Assembly (NCBI GenBank): GCA_903905285.1
Contig: CAIVFQ010000163.1
Coordinates: 1 to 5,929, forward strand
Direction of reading: 5' to 3'
Source: an uncultured Alphaproteobacteria bacterium
GTDB taxonomy: Bacteria > Pseudomonadota > Alphaproteobacteria > Paracaedibacterales > CAIULA01
Length of the DNA stretch: 5,929 nucleotides
The notes beneath the pieces are model-generated. The model saw nothing but the letters and a program-made list of their open reading frames with translations. It was not told where the DNA came from and searched no databases. Positions 5,708-5,929 of this stretch are shown here, piece after piece; the first letter of the stretch is position 1; each line of letters opens with the position of its first letter. The position numbers were made by a program, and so were the translations under genes.

Positions 5708-5783
5708 TGGTGCCGGCTGCAGGATTCGAACTCGCGACCTACTGATTACAAATCAGTTGCTCTACCAACTGAGCTAAACCGGC
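5708..5783 (-). tRNA. tRNA-Thr (anticodon TGT), CCA encoded
   Basis: The 76-nt cloverleaf reads GCCGGTT acceptor, GCTC/GAGC D-stem, ACTGA-TTTGTAA-TCAGT anticodon arm (anticodon TGT, reading ACA), a TTCGAAT T-loop, AGCCGGC acceptor, discriminator A and genomic CCA (5708-5710). All stems pair well except the T-stem, GCGAG against CCTGC, which has an A-C mismatch and a G-T wobble. A minus-strand TTGACT (5824-5829) lies upstream, but no convincing -10 follows at normal spacing. The 3' end faces the integrase remnant, making this the likely integration target. Confidence 0.95.
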
Positions 5784-5837
5784 TTCACCCTTAATTAAAT
5801 ACTCAATTTTTCAGGCAAAGTCTAGTCAATTTACACT

Positions 5838-5929
5838 TGTACAAGTTCATGGACTATGAGACTCATGCTGCATCCTTGAGTAGGATGTTTTGAATATACT
5901 GCATAGGTGTTTTACCTTTCAAGTTAGAA
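5838..5929 (-). mobile_element. End of a second insertion sequence, running out of the window
   Basis: A transposase C-terminus ends at 5863, and beyond its stop lies a candidate terminal repeat starting TGTACAAGTTCATGG at 5838. The boundary is a guess because the other end is outside the window. A 12-base perfect palindrome, ACTTGTACAAGT (5835-5846), spans it. The element sits about 55 bases upstream of the tRNA-Thr 5' end and may affect its promoter. Confidence 0.45.
5863..5928 (-). CDS. C-terminal fragment of an IS3/IS481-type (rve core) transposase, partial
   Basis: The 21 visible residues include LKGKTPMQYIQN and end KDAA before TGA (5863-5865). The LKGKTP-x-x-Y-I motif marks the C-terminus of rve-type transposases, where (L)xGxTPxEYI is common. 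It differs from the IS481 copy in this window (LKGLTPYEVI), so it belongs to another element. The gene continues past 5929, so whether it is intact cannot be told. Confidence 0.65.
   Translation of the reverse strand, partial: SNLKGKTPMQYIQNILLKDAA

Overview
The window is AT-rich bacterial DNA laid out like the edge of a decayed genomic island at a tRNA gene. It contains one very large intact gene, a wrecked insertion sequence, the stump of a site-specific integrase, an attachment-type intergenic region, a tRNA-Thr gene and the end of a second insertion sequence. The IS481-type transposase, the integrase N-terminus (WD-x-E-x-KGF...TP-x-GK pattern) and a secreted OTU-type protein together suggest an intracellular or host-associated proteobacterium, most likely an alphaproteobacterial symbiont (Rickettsiales/Holosporales-like). 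That lineage is an inference; no marker here fixes it.

Region by region. Bases 1-190: non-coding, with a GC-rich hairpin. Bases 191-3874 (minus strand): one 1227-codon gene with a hydrophobic N-terminal leader, a near-complete DUF6119 (TIGR04141-type) core interrupted by acidic and lysine-rich inserts, and a C-terminal OTU-like cysteine protease domain with a readable Cys/His/Asp triad. A perfect 14-bp inverted repeat (11-24 and 3886-3899) brackets this gene. Bases 3875-4054: its upstream region. Bases 4055-5026: an IS481-family element with 26-bp imperfect terminal repeats (21/26) whose transposase is broken by two frameshifts, two small in-frame losses and a stop codon. Bases 5027-5156 (minus strand): the N-terminal ~42 codons of a tyrosine recombinase, cut exactly at the end of the IS. 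Bases 5157-5707: the region between integrase and tRNA, holding two hairpins, helically phased TTAGCCC-type repeats, nested inverted repeats in an AT-rich tract and five perfect 19-bp tandem repeats. Bases 5708-5783 (minus strand): tRNA-Thr(TGT) with encoded CCA and a mismatched T-stem. Bases 5838-5929: the end of another insertion sequence that runs out of the window.

How the parts fit together (inference): a tyrosine integrase reading away from the 3' end of a tRNA is the classic layout of an integrated island. The repeats between them are where arm-type and accessory binding sites are expected, and the mismatched tRNA T-stem could be the scar of the crossover. IS481 destroyed the integrase and so fixed the island in place. 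The DUF6119-OTU protein is then the best candidate cargo: a secreted protein that may combine a nuclease-like module with a deubiquitinase-like module, an architecture I do not recognise as a described family. No partner, immunity or secretion gene lies next to it in this window.
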